Below are positions 7,560 to 16,285 of a DNA stretch of 64,000 nt, piece after piece (the first letter of the stretch is position 1; each line of letters begins with the position of its first letter). Both the position numbers and the translations under genes were made by a program. The stretch is from Alkalithermobacter paradoxus (lineage in GTDB: Bacteria; Bacillota; Clostridia; Peptostreptococcales; Peptostreptococcaceae), in contig MZGW01000001.1 in the NCBI GenBank assembly GCA_002029295.1, positions 186,001 to 250,000 on the forward strand, written 5' to 3'. A model generated the notes under the pieces. It was given only the letters and a program-made list of their open reading frames with translations. It was not told the DNA's origin and did no database searches.

Positions 7560-9617
7560 ATGGATATAAAAAACTCTCTTCAATACTTTAAGGGAATAGG
7601 TCCTAAAAAGTATAAAAAGCTAAATAAGCTAGGCATATATACAATTGCAGATTGTATATATTACTTTCCAAGACAATATGAAGATAAAAGTAAATTCAAA
7701 AAGATATTTGAACTGAAAGATGAAGAAAAGATTTCTATAGAAGGAATTATAGTTGGATTTGAGAGTAGCAAAATAAAAGATAAAATGACTATAAGTAAGA
7801 TAAGTGTACAAGATGATACTGGGGTTGTGAAATTAGTTTTTTTTAACCAAAGCTATATACTAAACAATTTTGACAAAGGAGATAAAATAATAGCTTATGG
7901 AAAGGTAAAAAGGGAATTTGGAAAAATTGAAATGTTAAGTCCTGAAATAGAGTTAGGAACAAAAGAAAGTGGAAAATATATAGGAAAAATAACTCCTATA
8001 TATCAGCTTACATATGGAATTACAAATAAAGAACTCTCAAATATAATAAAAAGTGTAATATCAGGTCTAGGTGAAGAAATAAAAGAATATTTACCGAGTG
8101 ATCTTATTGCAAAAAATAAGCTGTGCAGTATAGATTTTGCAATAAGAAATATACATAGCCCAGAGAATATGAATAATTTAAAGATAGCACTATATAGACT
8201 TGTATTTGAAGAGTTTTTGTTACTTCAGTTAGGATTATTTTATTTAAAAAGTGGATCTATAAACAAAAAAGGAATAAGCATGAGAAAAAGTGAAAGATTG
8301 TATGAAGTAATAAATAGTCTTCCATTTTCTCTTACTAAAGCTCAAAATAAAGCACTAAATGATATATTAGAAGATATGAAAAGTGATACTGTTATGAACA
8401 GATTAGTTCAAGGTGATGTTGGATCTGGAAAAACTGTTGTAGCACTTTTAGGGCTTGCTAACTGTGTATTAAATGGATATCAAGGTGCTATGATGGCTCC
8501 TACTGAAATATTAGCACAACAGCACTATAGCTCGTTAAGTGAAATATTATCTAAATTCGATATAAAGGTAGATATATTAGTTGGAAGTTTGACAAAGAAA
8601 CAAAAAGAGCTAGCACTAGAGAAAGTTAAGTGTGGGGAGACAGATATATTAGTTGGAACCCATGCACTTATAGAAGATAATGTAGAATTTAAGAATTTAG
8701 CTCTTGTAATAACCGATGAACAACATAGATTTGGGGTAACTCAAAGAAACAAACTGTCAAGTAAAGGTCAAAATCCCGACGTTCTTGTTATGACAGCTAC
8801 ACCTATTCCAAGAACATTAGCACTTATTTTATATGGCGATTTAGACATATCAATAATAGATGAACTTCCTCCTGGAAGGCAAAAAATAGATACGTTTGCA
8901 GTTCCAAAAGAAAAAAGAGACAGGGCGTATAGTTTTGTTAGAAGTCAAGTAGAACTTGGAAGACAGGTGTATATAGTTTGTCCTTTAGTAGAAGAATCAG
9001 AAGTAATTGAGGCTAAAGCTGCAACAGAGTTATTAGAAGAACTTAGAGTTAACTATTTTAGTGATTTAAGACTTGGTTTGCTTCACGGAAAGATGAAACC
9101 ATCTGAGAAAGATGAAATAATGAAAGAATTTAAAAGTGGAAACATAGATATATTGATATCAACAACAGTTATAGAAGTAGGTGTTAATGTCCCAAATGCA
9201 ACGCTTATGATAATAGAAAATGCGGAAAGATTTGGACTTGCACAACTTCACCAGCTAAGGGGAAGGGTTGGTAGAGGAGAGCATAAATCTTATTGTATAC
9301 TTATATATGGATCTAAAAATGAGATTTCTCTAGAGAGAATGAAGATAATGGAACAAAGCACAGATGGATTTAAAATATCAGAAAAGGATTTGCAGTTAAG
9401 AGGACCTGGCGAATTTTTTGGGACAAGGCAGCATGGAATCCCAGAACTTAAAATTGCTAATATATTCAAGCATATGAAAATACTAAAAGAAGTCCAAAAA
9501 GAGTGCAAACTTATAATCCTTGAAGATCCAAAACTAACCTTACAGAAAAATAAAAGGCTAAAAGAAGAAATAATAAATAAATTTAATGAAAAACTAGATA
9601 ATATATCTCTAAACTAA
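7560..9617 (+). CDS. recG: ATP-dependent DNA helicase RecG
   Basis: RecG remodels stalled replication forks and branched DNA. The 685-residue protein has the expected layout: wedge/OB region at the N-terminus (about 1-200), SF2 helicase domain 1 with Walker A GDVGSGKT (about 287-294) and DEQH box in ITDEQHRFG, motif MTATPIPRT, then helicase domain 2 ending with QLRGRVGRG and the TRG-type motif (FFGTRQHG). I chose the ATG at 7560, which has a GAGGTGG ribosome site; the GTG three codons upstream lies within that site. The order yloV-recG-rsmD-coaD is common in Firmicutes. Confidence 0.97.
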   Translation: MDIKNSLQYFKGIGPKKYKKLNKLGIYTIADCIYYFPRQYEDKSKFKKIFELKDEEKISIEGIIVGFESSKIKDKMTISKISVQDDTGVVKLVFFNQSYILNNFDKGDKIIAYGKVKREFGKIEMLSPEIELGTKESGKYIGKITPIYQLTYGITNKELSNIIKSVISGLGEEIKEYLPSDLIAKNKLCSIDFAIRNIHSPENMNNLKIALYRLVFEEFLLLQLGLFYLKSGSINKKGISMRKSERLYEVINSLPFSLTKAQNKALNDILEDMKSDTVMNRLVQGDVGSGKTVVALLGLANCVLNGYQGAMMAPTEILAQQHYSSLSEILSKFDIKVDILVGSLTKKQKELALEKVKCGETDILVGTHALIEDNVEFKNLALVITDEQHRFGVTQRNKLSSKGQNPDVLVMTATPIPRTLALILYGDLDISIIDELPPGRQKIDTFAVPKEKRDRAYSFVRSQVELGRQVYIVCPLVEESEVIEAKAATELLEELRVNYFSDLRLGLLHGKMKPSEKDEIMKEFKSGNIDILISTTVIEVGVNVPNATLMIIENAERFGLAQLHQLRGRVGRGEHKSYCILIYGSKNEISLERMKIMEQSTDGFKISEKDLQLRGPGEFFGTRQHGIPELKIANIFKHMKILKEVQKECKLIILEDPKLTLQKNKRLKEEIINKFNEKLDNISLN

Positions 9618-9656
9618 ATATTAGATTTATGGTACAATACACAAAGGAGGGTGTAA

Positions 9657-10211
9657 ATGAGAGTAATTTCAGGAAGTGTAAAAGGACATAGACTTAAAAC
9701 ACCTAAAAGTACAGATATTAGACCAACTTCAGATAGAGTAAAGGAATCTATATTTAACATTATAAATAATAAAGTATTAGATAGCTTTGTATTAGACTTG
9801 TTTTGTGGGACAGGTTCTTTAGGCATAGAATGTCTATCAAGAGGAGCTAATATGTGTACTTTTGTAGATAACGGTAAGGAAAGCATAAATCTTCTAAGAG
9901 AAAATTTGAAAAACACTAAATTCACAGATAAGAGTGAAGTTATATTTGCAGATGCTATAGGTGGTATAAACAAGTTATCAGTTAAAAGAGATAGATTTGA
10001 TATAATATTTATGGACCCACCATACTTAAAGAATTTGATAGTACCTGCATTAGAAGAAATAAGTAAAAGAGAACTGCTTGAAGAAGATGGTATAATATTA
10101 GTTGAGCATGATATAAAAGATATTTTACCTGAAAAGGTAGAAAATCTAGTTAGATATAGAGAAAAGAAATATGGAAATACAAATATTTCTTTTTACGAAT
10201 GGAGTGAATAA
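9657..10211 (+). CDS. rsmD: 16S rRNA guanine(966)-N2-methyltransferase
   Basis: RsmD methylates G966 (E. coli numbering) of 16S rRNA in the small subunit. The 184-residue Rossmann protein begins [13 protein letters not shown], has the SAM-binding [13 protein letters not shown] motif (about residues 42-54) and the catalytic MDPPYLK motif (about 119-125) typical of amino-methyltransferases acting on guanine. A good AAAGGAGGG ribosome site precedes the ATG. It is directly followed by coaD with a single base between them, the usual rsmD-coaD pair. Confidence 0.95.
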   Translation: MRVISGSVKGHRLKTPKSTDIRPTSDRVKESIFNIINNKVLDSFVLDLFCGTGSLGIECLSRGANMCTFVDNGKESINLLRENLKNTKFTDKSEVIFADAIGGINKLSVKRDRFDIIFMDPPYLKNLIVPALEEISKRELLEEDGIILVEHDIKDILPEKVENLVRYREKKYGNTNISFYEWSE

Positions 10212-10212
10212 A

Positions 10213-10701
10213 ATGGAGAGAATAGCTATATATCCTGGAAGTTTTGACCCTATAACAAATGGTCATTTAGATATAATAGTGAGAGCTTCTAAGTTATTTG
10301 ATAAACTGATTGTTGGAGTACTAAACAATCCTAATAAGAAGTCATTATTTAATTTTGAAGAAAGATTTGAACTTTTAAAGCAGACAACGTCTAACTTAGA
10401 AAATGTAAAAGTAGATACATTTTCAGGGCTACTAATAGATTATTGTAGAGAAAATAATATATCCGCTATAATAAGAGGATTAAGGGCTGTATCAGATTTT
10501 GAATATGAACTTCAAATGTCTCAGATGAATCATCAGTTAAATTCAGATGTTGAAACTATATTCTTGACAACAAACACAAAATATTCTTTTTTAAGTTCAA
10601 GTCTAGTCAAAGAAGTTGCAAAATTTAATGGAGATATATCGTATTTAGTTCCAGATGTAGTTTTGAAGAAGTTAAATGATAAGTATGGTAAGGGGGAATA
10701 G
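10213..10701 (+). CDS. coaD: Phosphopantetheine adenylyltransferase
   Basis: CoaD adenylylates 4'-phosphopantetheine in the penultimate step of coenzyme A synthesis. The 162-residue product begins [20 protein letters not shown], containing the nucleotidyltransferase TxGH motif (TNGH), and has the downstream [14 protein letters not shown] and SSSLVKE signatures. I used the ATG at 10213, preceded by GGAGTGA; an earlier in-frame start inside rsmD would add 14 unrelated residues. Length matches the family (about 160). Confidence 0.97.
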   Translation: MERIAIYPGSFDPITNGHLDIIVRASKLFDKLIVGVLNNPNKKSLFNFEERFELLKQTTSNLENVKVDTFSGLLIDYCRENNISAIIRGLRAVSDFEYELQMSQMNHQLNSDVETIFLTTNTKYSFLSSSLVKEVAKFNGDISYLVPDVVLKKLNDKYGKGE

Positions 10702-10703
10702 AC

Positions 10704-11144
10704 ATGGAAATCTTAAAGCTACTAGAAGAGTTAGAAGATATACTAGAGGACAGCTCAGGTATTCCGTTCGGAAGCAAGGTCTTAGTTGATAAGAAGGAGA
10801 TGTTAGAAATCATAAAAGAAATAAGACTTCAAATTCCTGACGAAATAAAACAAGCAGAGTGGATAAATACAGAAAGACAAAGAATACTCGCAGAAGCTCA
10901 GCAAGAAGCAGATGGTATTGTTGAGAATACAAAGCTATACATGCAAGAGCAAGTAGATAATAGCGAGATAATAAAAAAATCTCAAAAACAAGCTGAAAAG
11001 ATAATAGAAGAAGCTCAAATTACTGCTAAAGAAATAAGATTAGGAGCTAAAGAATACGCAGATGAAATTTTAAGACAGGTTCAAGACAATATTGAGAATC
11101 TAGGAAATATCATAAGAGCAAATAGAGAAGAGTTGAAGGGATAA
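10704..11144 (+). CDS. Coiled-coil protein, V-type ATPase subunit H-like
   Basis: This 146-residue protein is almost entirely predicted helix: charged heptad-like segments run from about residue 45 to 140, rich in Glu, Lys, Gln and Ala (AEAQQEADGIVENT; KQAEKIIEEAQITAKEI). No membrane segment or catalytic motif is visible. Such genes directly after coaD in Clostridia are often annotated as ATPase or vacuolar ATPase subunit H-like because of the coiled coil; a real role in an ATPase is not supported here. It starts 2 bases after the coaD stop with an AAGGGGG ribosome site, so it belongs to the rsmD-coaD operon. Confidence 0.75.
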   Translation: MEILKLLEELEDILEDSSGIPFGSKVLVDKKEMLEIIKEIRLQIPDEIKQAEWINTERQRILAEAQQEADGIVENTKLYMQEQVDNSEIIKKSQKQAEKIIEEAQITAKEIRLGAKEYADEILRQVQDNIENLGNIIRANREELKG

Positions 11145-11172
11145 GAATTCTATCCCTTTACTTTTTTATAAT
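11136..11172 (+). terminator. Terminator of the recG-rsmD-coaD run
   Basis: AAGGGATA pairs with TATCCCTT around a 7-base loop that contains the end of the stop codon region. It is followed by TACTTTTTTA, whose T-run is also the first block of the tandem repeat. Confidence 0.75.
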
Positions 11173-11384
11173 GAATAGGAAATTATAAACTTCTTGAATT
11201 GTGGATAATTATAATTTCCGTTATGAATTTCAAAAAAGTCTACTTTTAAAATCTTTCAAAGAAAGACTTTTTTATAATGAATAGGAAATTATAAACTTTT
11301 TGAATTGTGAATAATTATAATTTCCGTTATGAATTTCAAAAAAGTCTACTTTTAAAATCTTTCAAAGAAAGACTTTTTTATAAA
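11161..11384. repeat. 106-bp tandem direct repeat, two full copies plus a 12-base third start
   Basis: Copy 1 is 11161-11266, copy 2 is 11267-11372, and a third begins at 11373 and diverges after about 12 bases. By eye the two full copies differ at only two positions. Each copy holds two inverted repeats: GGAAATTATAA with TTATAATTTCC, and AAAAAAGTCT with AGACTTTTTT (terminator-like). The last part of copy 2 and the third start encode the C-terminal residues of leftward ylbJ. Copy 1 therefore carries a duplicated piece of the ylbJ 3' end with its terminator. A 19-base piece (TGAATAGGAAATTATAAAC) also occurs at 53669-53687. Confidence 0.9.
11338..11379 (-). terminator. Terminator-like hairpin at the ylbJ 3' end
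   Basis: AAAAAAGTCT and AGACTTTTTT form a 10-bp stem whose loop contains the ylbJ stop codon. The T-run works in either direction. An identical hairpin lies one repeat unit away at 11232-11273. Confidence 0.6.
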
Positions 11385-12554
11385 ATAATTTAAATAATTA
11401 AGTGTGTAAAAAATGAGCAAAATTATAAAAATAAATTTACTATACATAAAAAATCTTTGGAATTTCAAACTGCTATACACATAGTGCTCATAATTAAAAG
11501 TCGATATAGCCAATCTATATTCAAACAAGGGATATAAAAGATATACGTAGACAAAAGAAACTAATCCTTGCAGAAACTTACTAAATATGTATATAGATGT
11601 ATTAATATCTGTTTTATTTAAGAAGCTGCACGCTTGAGCTATTATAGAAATGCCGCTAAATGATATCATAAAAGATGAAAGTGCTATCCTTAAAAGTAGT
11701 GGAGAATCTTGAGCTAAGGCCACATTATTGCACCCTATTGTTATTTCGAAGACACCACTAATAAAGGCATATATAAGCTCTTGGGAAACATTAAATCTAG
11801 ATAAAAGTATAAATAAAAAAGAAGTTATCGTATCTATAAAGTTTGTTATTTTTAATATCCTAAAAACTACAGAAAATATCATTATAAATCCGCCAACTTT
11901 TAATATAGTGTTTATACTATCATTTATACAATCCCCTAAGATAGAATAAAATCCTCTTTTATTAGTAGTGTTAGTATGAGCTATACTTTTTATTCCATTT
12001 AATAAACCTATGTTTGTTTTGTTACATCTGCTGTATTTTTCACCATAATCTCTAAAAAATATACCTACTGTTAAGGCTGATAAATAGTGAGAAAACAGCA
12101 AAAGATATCCTATAACTGGGTTTTTGAACATTCCTATACCAACAGCTCCTATGACAAATAGTGGACCTGATGTACTGCAAAATGACGCTAATCGTTGGCC
12201 CTCATGTTTTGAAACCTCGTTTTTCTCTCTTAATTCAGACACTATTTTTATTCCAACAGGATATCCAGAAATTATAGACATTACAAAAGCAAAAGACCCC
12301 TTACCAGGAACATTAAATAGAAATTGGGTAATAGGTTCTAGAAATAATCCTATCAAGTCTACTGTTCTTAAGCTTATCAAAATTTGGGATCCAATCAAAA
12401 AAGGAAGCAAAGCAGGAACTAATGTATTAAACCATATTTTTAGACCTAAATAAGCAGCATCCAAAGAATCTTGAGGAAAGATTACTATATAAGATAAAAG
12501 AACTAATATCATTATGCCAGGAATAAAAGATGTTATAACTGCTATTTTTTTCAT
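11352..12554 (-). CDS. ylbJ: Sporulation integral membrane protein YlbJ (SpoVV-like)
   Basis: In B. subtilis this protein (SpoVV) lies in the outer forespore membrane and is needed to move dipicolinic acid from the mother cell toward the forespore. The 400-residue product is strongly hydrophobic, with about eight to ten membrane segments and two nucleoside-transporter gate-like halves; ISGYPVGIKIV and the Cys-rich SFCSTSGPLFVIG are conserved-looking stretches. The ATG at 12554 has a GGAGGAG ribosome site, buried in a 12-bp stem (12557-12610). The last 12 or so codons are shared with the tandem repeat, ending IKKSFFERF. Length is close to the B. subtilis protein (408). Confidence 0.9.
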   Translation of the reverse strand: MKKIAVITSFIPGIMILVLLSYIVIFPQDSLDAAYLGLKIWFNTLVPALLPFLIGSQILISLRTVDLIGLFLEPITQFLFNVPGKGSFAFVMSIISGYPVGIKIVSELREKNEVSKHEGQRLASFCSTSGPLFVIGAVGIGMFKNPVIGYLLLFSHYLSALTVGIFFRDYGEKYSRCNKTNIGLLNGIKSIAHTNTTNKRGFYSILGDCINDSINTILKVGGFIMIFSVVFRILKITNFIDTITSFLFILLSRFNVSQELIYAFISGVFEITIGCNNVALAQDSPLLLRIALSSFMISFSGISIIAQACSFLNKTDINTSIYIFSKFLQGLVSFVYVYLLYPLFEYRLAISTFNYEHYVYSSLKFQRFFMYSKFIFIILLIFYTLNYLNYFIKKSFFERF

Positions 12555-12556
12555 AT

Positions 12557-12610
12557 AAACTCCTCCAATAACATTTTAAGTCACTATAATTATATTAATG
12601 AAGGAGTTTA
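12557..12610 (-). promoter_or_regulatory. Stem-loop masking the ylbJ ribosome binding site
   Basis: On the minus strand TAAACTCCTTCA (12610-12599) pairs with TGGAGGAGTTTA (12568-12557), a 12-bp stem with one G-U pair. The 3' arm contains the whole GGAGGAG ribosome site, 2 bases before the ylbJ ATG. No T-run follows, so it is not a normal terminator. The loop holds AT-rich sequence but only a weak sporulation-type -10 (CATTAATA, 12600-12593, with ATA 16 bases upstream). Confidence 0.6.
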
Positions 12611-12619
12611 GCTATGTAT

Positions 12620-13882
12620 TTATTTAACATATATAGGCGATATATAATAGTCCATTGAGCCTTTTAATATATTTTTATTATTTTTATAGTAAATAACATT
12701 GTATAAATCTGTAGATCTAATATCGTATTTTAAGAATTTAGATATATTAGGATTATTTAAATTTGCATTGCTTAGTTTGTTTATAAGAACTGATTCTGAT
12801 TTTTTCTTCATTTCTTTTATAATTTCTCTTCCCTTGTCATTGAACGCTAGAATTCTAACATATGGGATACTGTTTTGGTTTTTCAAAGAGAATACATCCT
12901 CTTTAGTGATACCAAGTAATATATTCATTAAGATTCTTTTAATTTTAGTCATTGTATATCTCTTTGATTTTATTGATGTTAGCAAATCATAAAAAGAATT
13001 ACTTCTAAGAACAAGGTCTAATATCTTATTTTCCAGCCCTTCGTTTACTTCGAAATATGAGTTTATAGAACTTCCTTCTCTAATTATAGTAGATGTGATT
13101 ATCTCATAAAATAGATCATCAAATACAGGGAAAAAACCATCATCTAATCTTTTACATACACAATCATATGTGCCACTAGGCACTACTTTAGATAAAGTAT
13201 TTAGGTCAATACTTTTTCTAAGGGATTCTCTTATAGCAGTTGCACTACAAATTTCACTTTCTATTTCTTTAGAATTGTAGTGAGCTTTAATTCTTTGTAT
13301 AGTGTAGGGCTTTATATTGCTTTTTAATGAAAGAATACTTTTGATATACTCTATACCAAGGATATTGTTAGGACTATTTAGTATATGCAAAAGTTCACCT
13401 TCGCTAATAGATATAAGTTTGTTATTATTTATATAAGAAAATAAAGCCCTAGATCTTGCTACAGGAAAAAGATCACCATTTGCTATATGTGATTTTAATT
13501 CACTTTTAAATTCAGGTGGTTCATTTATAAGAATTTCACTTATCTTGTATAAAATATCTATATTTCCTATTTCACTTCCAAAGCATACAGAATCTACAAC
13601 ATTAGTACTTTCTAAAGCACAAATTGACCCATGTGCAAAAAATTCTGCACTTTGAGAGGAAAATATAGTTGGGAGTTCTATTACTAAATCAACACCGGAA
13701 TTTACAGCCATTTTTGCCCTAGACCATTTATCAAATAGTGCAGGTTCTCCTCTTTGTAAAAAATGACCACTCATTACAGCTATTGTATGAGTAGAGTTAG
13801 TAGCTTTTTTAGACTCTAAAAGATGATGTAAGTGTCCGTTGTGAAAAGGATTATATTCTACAATAACTCCTAGTACTTTCAT
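12620..13882 (-). CDS. tmcAL: tRNA(Met) cytidine acetate ligase (TmcAL, YlbM)
   Basis: TmcAL uses ATP and acetate to make N4-acetylcytidine at the wobble position of elongator tRNA-Met. The 420-residue protein begins MKVLGVIVEYNPFHNGHLHH, whose HNGH is the nucleotidyltransferase signature, followed by VVMSGHF-like and LVIELPTIFSSQSAEFFA segments typical of the family. I chose the ATG at 13882, which has a TTTGGAGGAA ribosome site; a longer frame upstream has no support. It is followed by ylbJ in the same direction across a 65-base gap holding the masking stem-loop. The ylbM-ylbJ adjacency is known from B. subtilis. Confidence 0.93.
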   Translation of the reverse strand: MKVLGVIVEYNPFHNGHLHHLLESKKATNSTHTIAVMSGHFLQRGEPALFDKWSRAKMAVNSGVDLVIELPTIFSSQSAEFFAHGSICALESTNVVDSVCFGSEIGNIDILYKISEILINEPPEFKSELKSHIANGDLFPVARSRALFSYINNNKLISISEGELLHILNSPNNILGIEYIKSILSLKSNIKPYTIQRIKAHYNSKEIESEICSATAIRESLRKSIDLNTLSKVVPSGTYDCVCKRLDDGFFPVFDDLFYEIITSTIIREGSSINSYFEVNEGLENKILDLVLRSNSFYDLLTSIKSKRYTMTKIKRILMNILLGITKEDVFSLKNQNSIPYVRILAFNDKGREIIKEMKKKSESVLINKLSNANLNNPNISKFLKYDIRSTDLYNVIYYKNNKNILKGSMDYYISPIYVK

Positions 13883-14044
13883 GATATTCCTCCAAATGTT
13901 AAGTATATTAATCTTATTATATATAAAGAAATCACTTTTTAAATAGGAAAATATTAAATAATGTGCTAACATACGTGTTTTTGATGGAATGTTATGTACT
14001 TTTATATAAAAAAATGGTATAGTAAATATTGAAAAATACTATAT

Positions 14045-14076
14045 AAGGTATGCTTATATAATAGATATCGTACCTT
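14045..14076 (+). promoter_or_regulatory. Leader hairpin with a TATAAT-containing loop upstream of ackA
   Basis: AAGGTATG and CGTACCTT can form an 8-bp stem with one G-U pair. The loop contains TATAAT at 14057-14062. No -35 at ideal spacing is visible: TTGAAA at 14029-14034 is 22 bases away. The element may be a promoter region or a leader structure; function is uncertain. Confidence 0.35.
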
Positions 14077-14104
14077 AAAAAATACTAAGGAGGTATTCTT
14101 AAAG

Positions 14105-15298
14105 ATGAACGTATTAGTAATAAACTGTGGAAGTTCTTCGTTAAAGTACCAGTTAATTAATATGGCTAATGAAGAAGTTTTAGCTGTAGGTTTAGCTGAA
14201 AGAATAGCAATCGATGGATCAAGAATTAAGCACGAAACTATTGGTAAGGAAAAGGTTGTTATAGAGCAACCTATGAAAAACCATAAAGATGCTATAGAAA
14301 TGGTTTTAGCTGCTATAGTTAACGAAGAGTATGGAGCAATAAAAGATATGAGTGAAATATCTGCTGTTGGGCACAGAGTTGTTCATGGTGGAGAAAAGTT
14401 CTCAGGATCTGTTTTAATTACTGATGAGGTTAAAAAAGTTTTAGAAGAGTGTAGTGATTTAGCTCCTTTACATAACCCACCAAACTTAATGGGAATAAAT
14501 GCATGCCAAGAAATACTTCCAAATGTTCCTATGGTTGGAGTATTCGATACTGCATTCCATCAAACTATGCCTAAGTCATCTTACTTATACGCTCTACCAT
14601 ATGAGTTATATGAAAAATACGGAATAAGAAGATATGGATTCCACGGAACATCTCACAAGTATGTTTCTCAAAGAGCTGCTGAAATATTAGGTAAAAATAT
14701 AGAAGATCTTAAAATAGTAACTTGTCACTTAGGAAATGGAGCTTCAGTTGCAGCTGTTGATGGTGGAAAATCAATAGATACTACAATGGGATTCACTCCG
14801 CTTGAAGGATTAATGATGGGTACTAGATGTGGAGATATAGACCCTGCTATATTACCATTCTTAATGGAGAAAGAAGGATTAGATGCAGCTGGTCTTAGCG
14901 ATTTAATGAACAAAAAATCTGGTATATTAGGATTAACAGGAATAAGCAGTGACTTTAGAGATATAGAAGATGCAGCAGCAGCAGGAGATGAAAGAGCTAT
15001 ATTAGGTCTTGAAACTTACTGCAAAAAGATAAAAAAATATATAGGTGCATACATGGCTGAAATGGGCGGACTAGATGCTATTGTATTTACAGCTGGTATC
15101 GGTGAAAATGGAGCTGAAATTCGTAGAGATATATGCAAAGGAATGGAAGCTTTAGGAATCGAAATAGATGAAGAAAAGAACAATGTAAGAGGAAAAGAAA
15201 GAATTGTAAGCACTGACAATTCAAAAGTAAAAATTCTATTAGTACCAACTAATGAAGAATTAATGATCGCAAGAGATACTGTTGCATTAGTTAAATAG
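14105..15298 (+). CDS. ackA: Acetate kinase
   Basis: Acetate kinase converts acetyl phosphate and ADP into acetate and ATP, the energy-yielding last step of acetate fermentation. The 397-residue protein shows the ASKHA-fold signatures: [10 protein letters not shown] at the N-terminus, [11 protein letters not shown], the [12 protein letters not shown] loop, HLGNGAS and FTAGIGENG. Length matches the family (about 395-400). A strong AAGGAGGT ribosome site precedes the ATG. Its usual partner, phosphotransacetylase, is not adjacent. A perfect palindromic terminator follows, so ackA is a single-gene transcript. Confidence 0.98.
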   Translation: MNVLVINCGSSSLKYQLINMANEEVLAVGLAERIAIDGSRIKHETIGKEKVVIEQPMKNHKDAIEMVLAAIVNEEYGAIKDMSEISAVGHRVVHGGEKFSGSVLITDEVKKVLEECSDLAPLHNPPNLMGINACQEILPNVPMVGVFDTAFHQTMPKSSYLYALPYELYEKYGIRRYGFHGTSHKYVSQRAAEILGKNIEDLKIVTCHLGNGASVAAVDGGKSIDTTMGFTPLEGLMMGTRCGDIDPAILPFLMEKEGLDAAGLSDLMNKKSGILGLTGISSDFRDIEDAAAAGDERAILGLETYCKKIKKYIGAYMAEMGGLDAIVFTAGIGENGAEIRRDICKGMEALGIEIDEEKNNVRGKERIVSTDNSKVKILLVPTNEELMIARDTVALVK

Positions 15299-15319
15299 TT
15301 TTGGGAAACATATAAGGAA

Positions 15320-15349
15320 ATAAGGTAGGATATATCCTACCTTATCTTT
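15320..15349 (+). terminator. Terminator after ackA
   Basis: The inverted repeat TAAGGTAGGA/TCCTACCTTA is perfect over 10 or more base pairs with a very short loop, followed by TCTTTATT. Confidence 0.75.
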
Positions 15350-15369
15350 ATTCTATCAAGGAAAAACAC

Positions 15370-15398
15370 TTGACAAAATAATAAGCCATTTGTATAAT
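15370..15398 (+). promoter_or_regulatory. Consensus sigma-A promoter for yceD-rpmF
   Basis: A perfect TTGACA -35 and a perfect TATAAT -10 are separated by 17 bases, 29 bases before the yceD start. This is the best sigma-A promoter in the window. Confidence 0.92.
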
Positions 15399-15426
15399 TA
15401 ATTTGGCAATGCATTGAGGTGGTAGT

Positions 15427-15948
15427 ATGAAAATAAATTTAGAAAAGCTTCTTAGAAAAGAAGTAGATAGTTTGGACTTGAATTTTGTTCAAGAAATTGA
15501 TACTATTAATTATCAAGGCAAAGACTTCAAATTTACTTCGCCAGCTAAAATTGAAGGCAGAATATCTAGAGTACATGGTGACTTATATTTAGACTGCAAA
15601 ATAGAATTTTCCTCAGTGGATACTTGTGGAAGATGTCTAAAGGATATAGATATATTTGTCAATGCTGATGTTCAAGGATTTTTAGTTGAGAGCGAAGAGG
15701 AAGTTTTAGAAGATGAAGATACTTTTGTTTATAATGGGGAAGAGTTAGATTTCAAAGAAATTGTAGAAAATGCATTTATACTCAACGTACCAAGAAAAGT
15801 TCTATGTGATGAGGACTGTAAAGGTATGTGTGTAAACTGTGGAGTTAACCTAAATGAAGCAGAATGTAGATGCATTGATGAAGATGAAAATCAAGAATTC
15901 ATAGACCCCCGTTTAAGTAAATTAAAAGATTTTTTCAAAAATAACTAA
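15427..15948 (+). CDS. yceD: YceD family protein (DUF177), 23S rRNA accumulation protein
   Basis: YceD proteins are needed for normal accumulation of 23S rRNA; their molecular action is unsettled. The 173-residue product has the acidic C-terminal half typical of the family and two Cys pairs that could bind metal: CGRCLK near residue 75 and CDEDCKGMCVNCG near residue 125. It lies 13 bases before rpmF, the conserved yceD-rpmF arrangement, under a consensus sigma-A promoter. Confidence 0.92.
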   Translation: MKINLEKLLRKEVDSLDLNFVQEIDTINYQGKDFKFTSPAKIEGRISRVHGDLYLDCKIEFSSVDTCGRCLKDIDIFVNADVQGFLVESEEEVLEDEDTFVYNGEELDFKEIVENAFILNVPRKVLCDEDCKGMCVNCGVNLNEAECRCIDEDENQEFIDPRLSKLKDFFKNN

Positions 15949-15961
15949 GGAGGTGCTATAG

Positions 15962-16138
15962 ATGGCAGTACCAAAGCGTAAAACTTCAAAATCAAAAAGA
16001 GATTCAAGAAGAGCGGCTAACTCAAAAATGGTTGCAACAGGATTTGTAAAATGCCCACAGTGTCATGAACCTAAATTATCACACAGAGTGTGCCCAGACT
16101 GTGGACACTACAAAGGTAAAGAAGTAGTAGCTCAGTAA
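15962..16138 (+). CDS. rpmF: 50S ribosomal protein L32
   Basis: L32 is a short basic protein of the large subunit. The 58-residue frame begins [18 protein letters not shown], the near-universal L32 start, and carries the zinc ribbon CPQC (31-34) and CPDC (44-47). An AAGGAGGTG ribosome site precedes the ATG. It is the last gene of the yceD-rpmF transcript and is followed by a terminator. In many bacteria yceD-rpmF run straight into plsX-fabH; here a terminator and the FapR-controlled promoter separate them. Confidence 0.97.
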   Translation: MAVPKRKTSKSKRDSRRAANSKMVATGFVKCPQCHEPKLSHRVCPDCGHYKGKEVVAQ

Positions 16139-16147
16139 TTTCTCAAG

Positions 16148-16182
16148 AAAGCGTGTAGACAATTCTACATGCTTTTTATTTT
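16148..16182 (+). terminator. Terminator after rpmF
   Basis: AAAGCGTGTAGA pairs with TCTACATGCTTT (12 bp with one G-U) around a 4-base loop, then TTATTTTAG. Confidence 0.8.
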
Positions 16183-16206
16183 AGTAAAAATACTTTTTAT
16201 GGAATA

Positions 16207-16235
16207 TTGATTAAATCAGTAAAATATTATATACT
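16207..16235 (+). promoter_or_regulatory. Sigma-A promoter of the fapR-fab operon
   Basis: TTGATT and TATACT are separated by 17 bases. The -10 is the first six bases of the FapR double palindrome, so bound FapR would block polymerase directly. Confidence 0.8.
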
Positions 16236-16270
16236 AATATTAGTAGCAGGTACTAATATTAGTATATAAT
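16226..16270 (+). promoter_or_regulatory. FapR operator, extended double palindrome
   Basis: The core TTAGTA-GCAGG-TACTAA (16240 or 16241 to 16256) matches the known FapR operator of Bacillus, two TTAGTA half-sites around a 5-base centre. Here the symmetry extends to 20-base arms on each side of GCAGG, with no mismatch. Each arm contains TACTAATATTAGTA, itself palindromic, so four half-sites are present. The element starts at the -10 and ends 15 bases before the fapR ATG, implying autoregulation and control of the whole operon by malonyl-CoA/malonyl-ACP. Confidence 0.92.
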
Positions 16271-16285
16271 TTAGAGGTGAAACAC

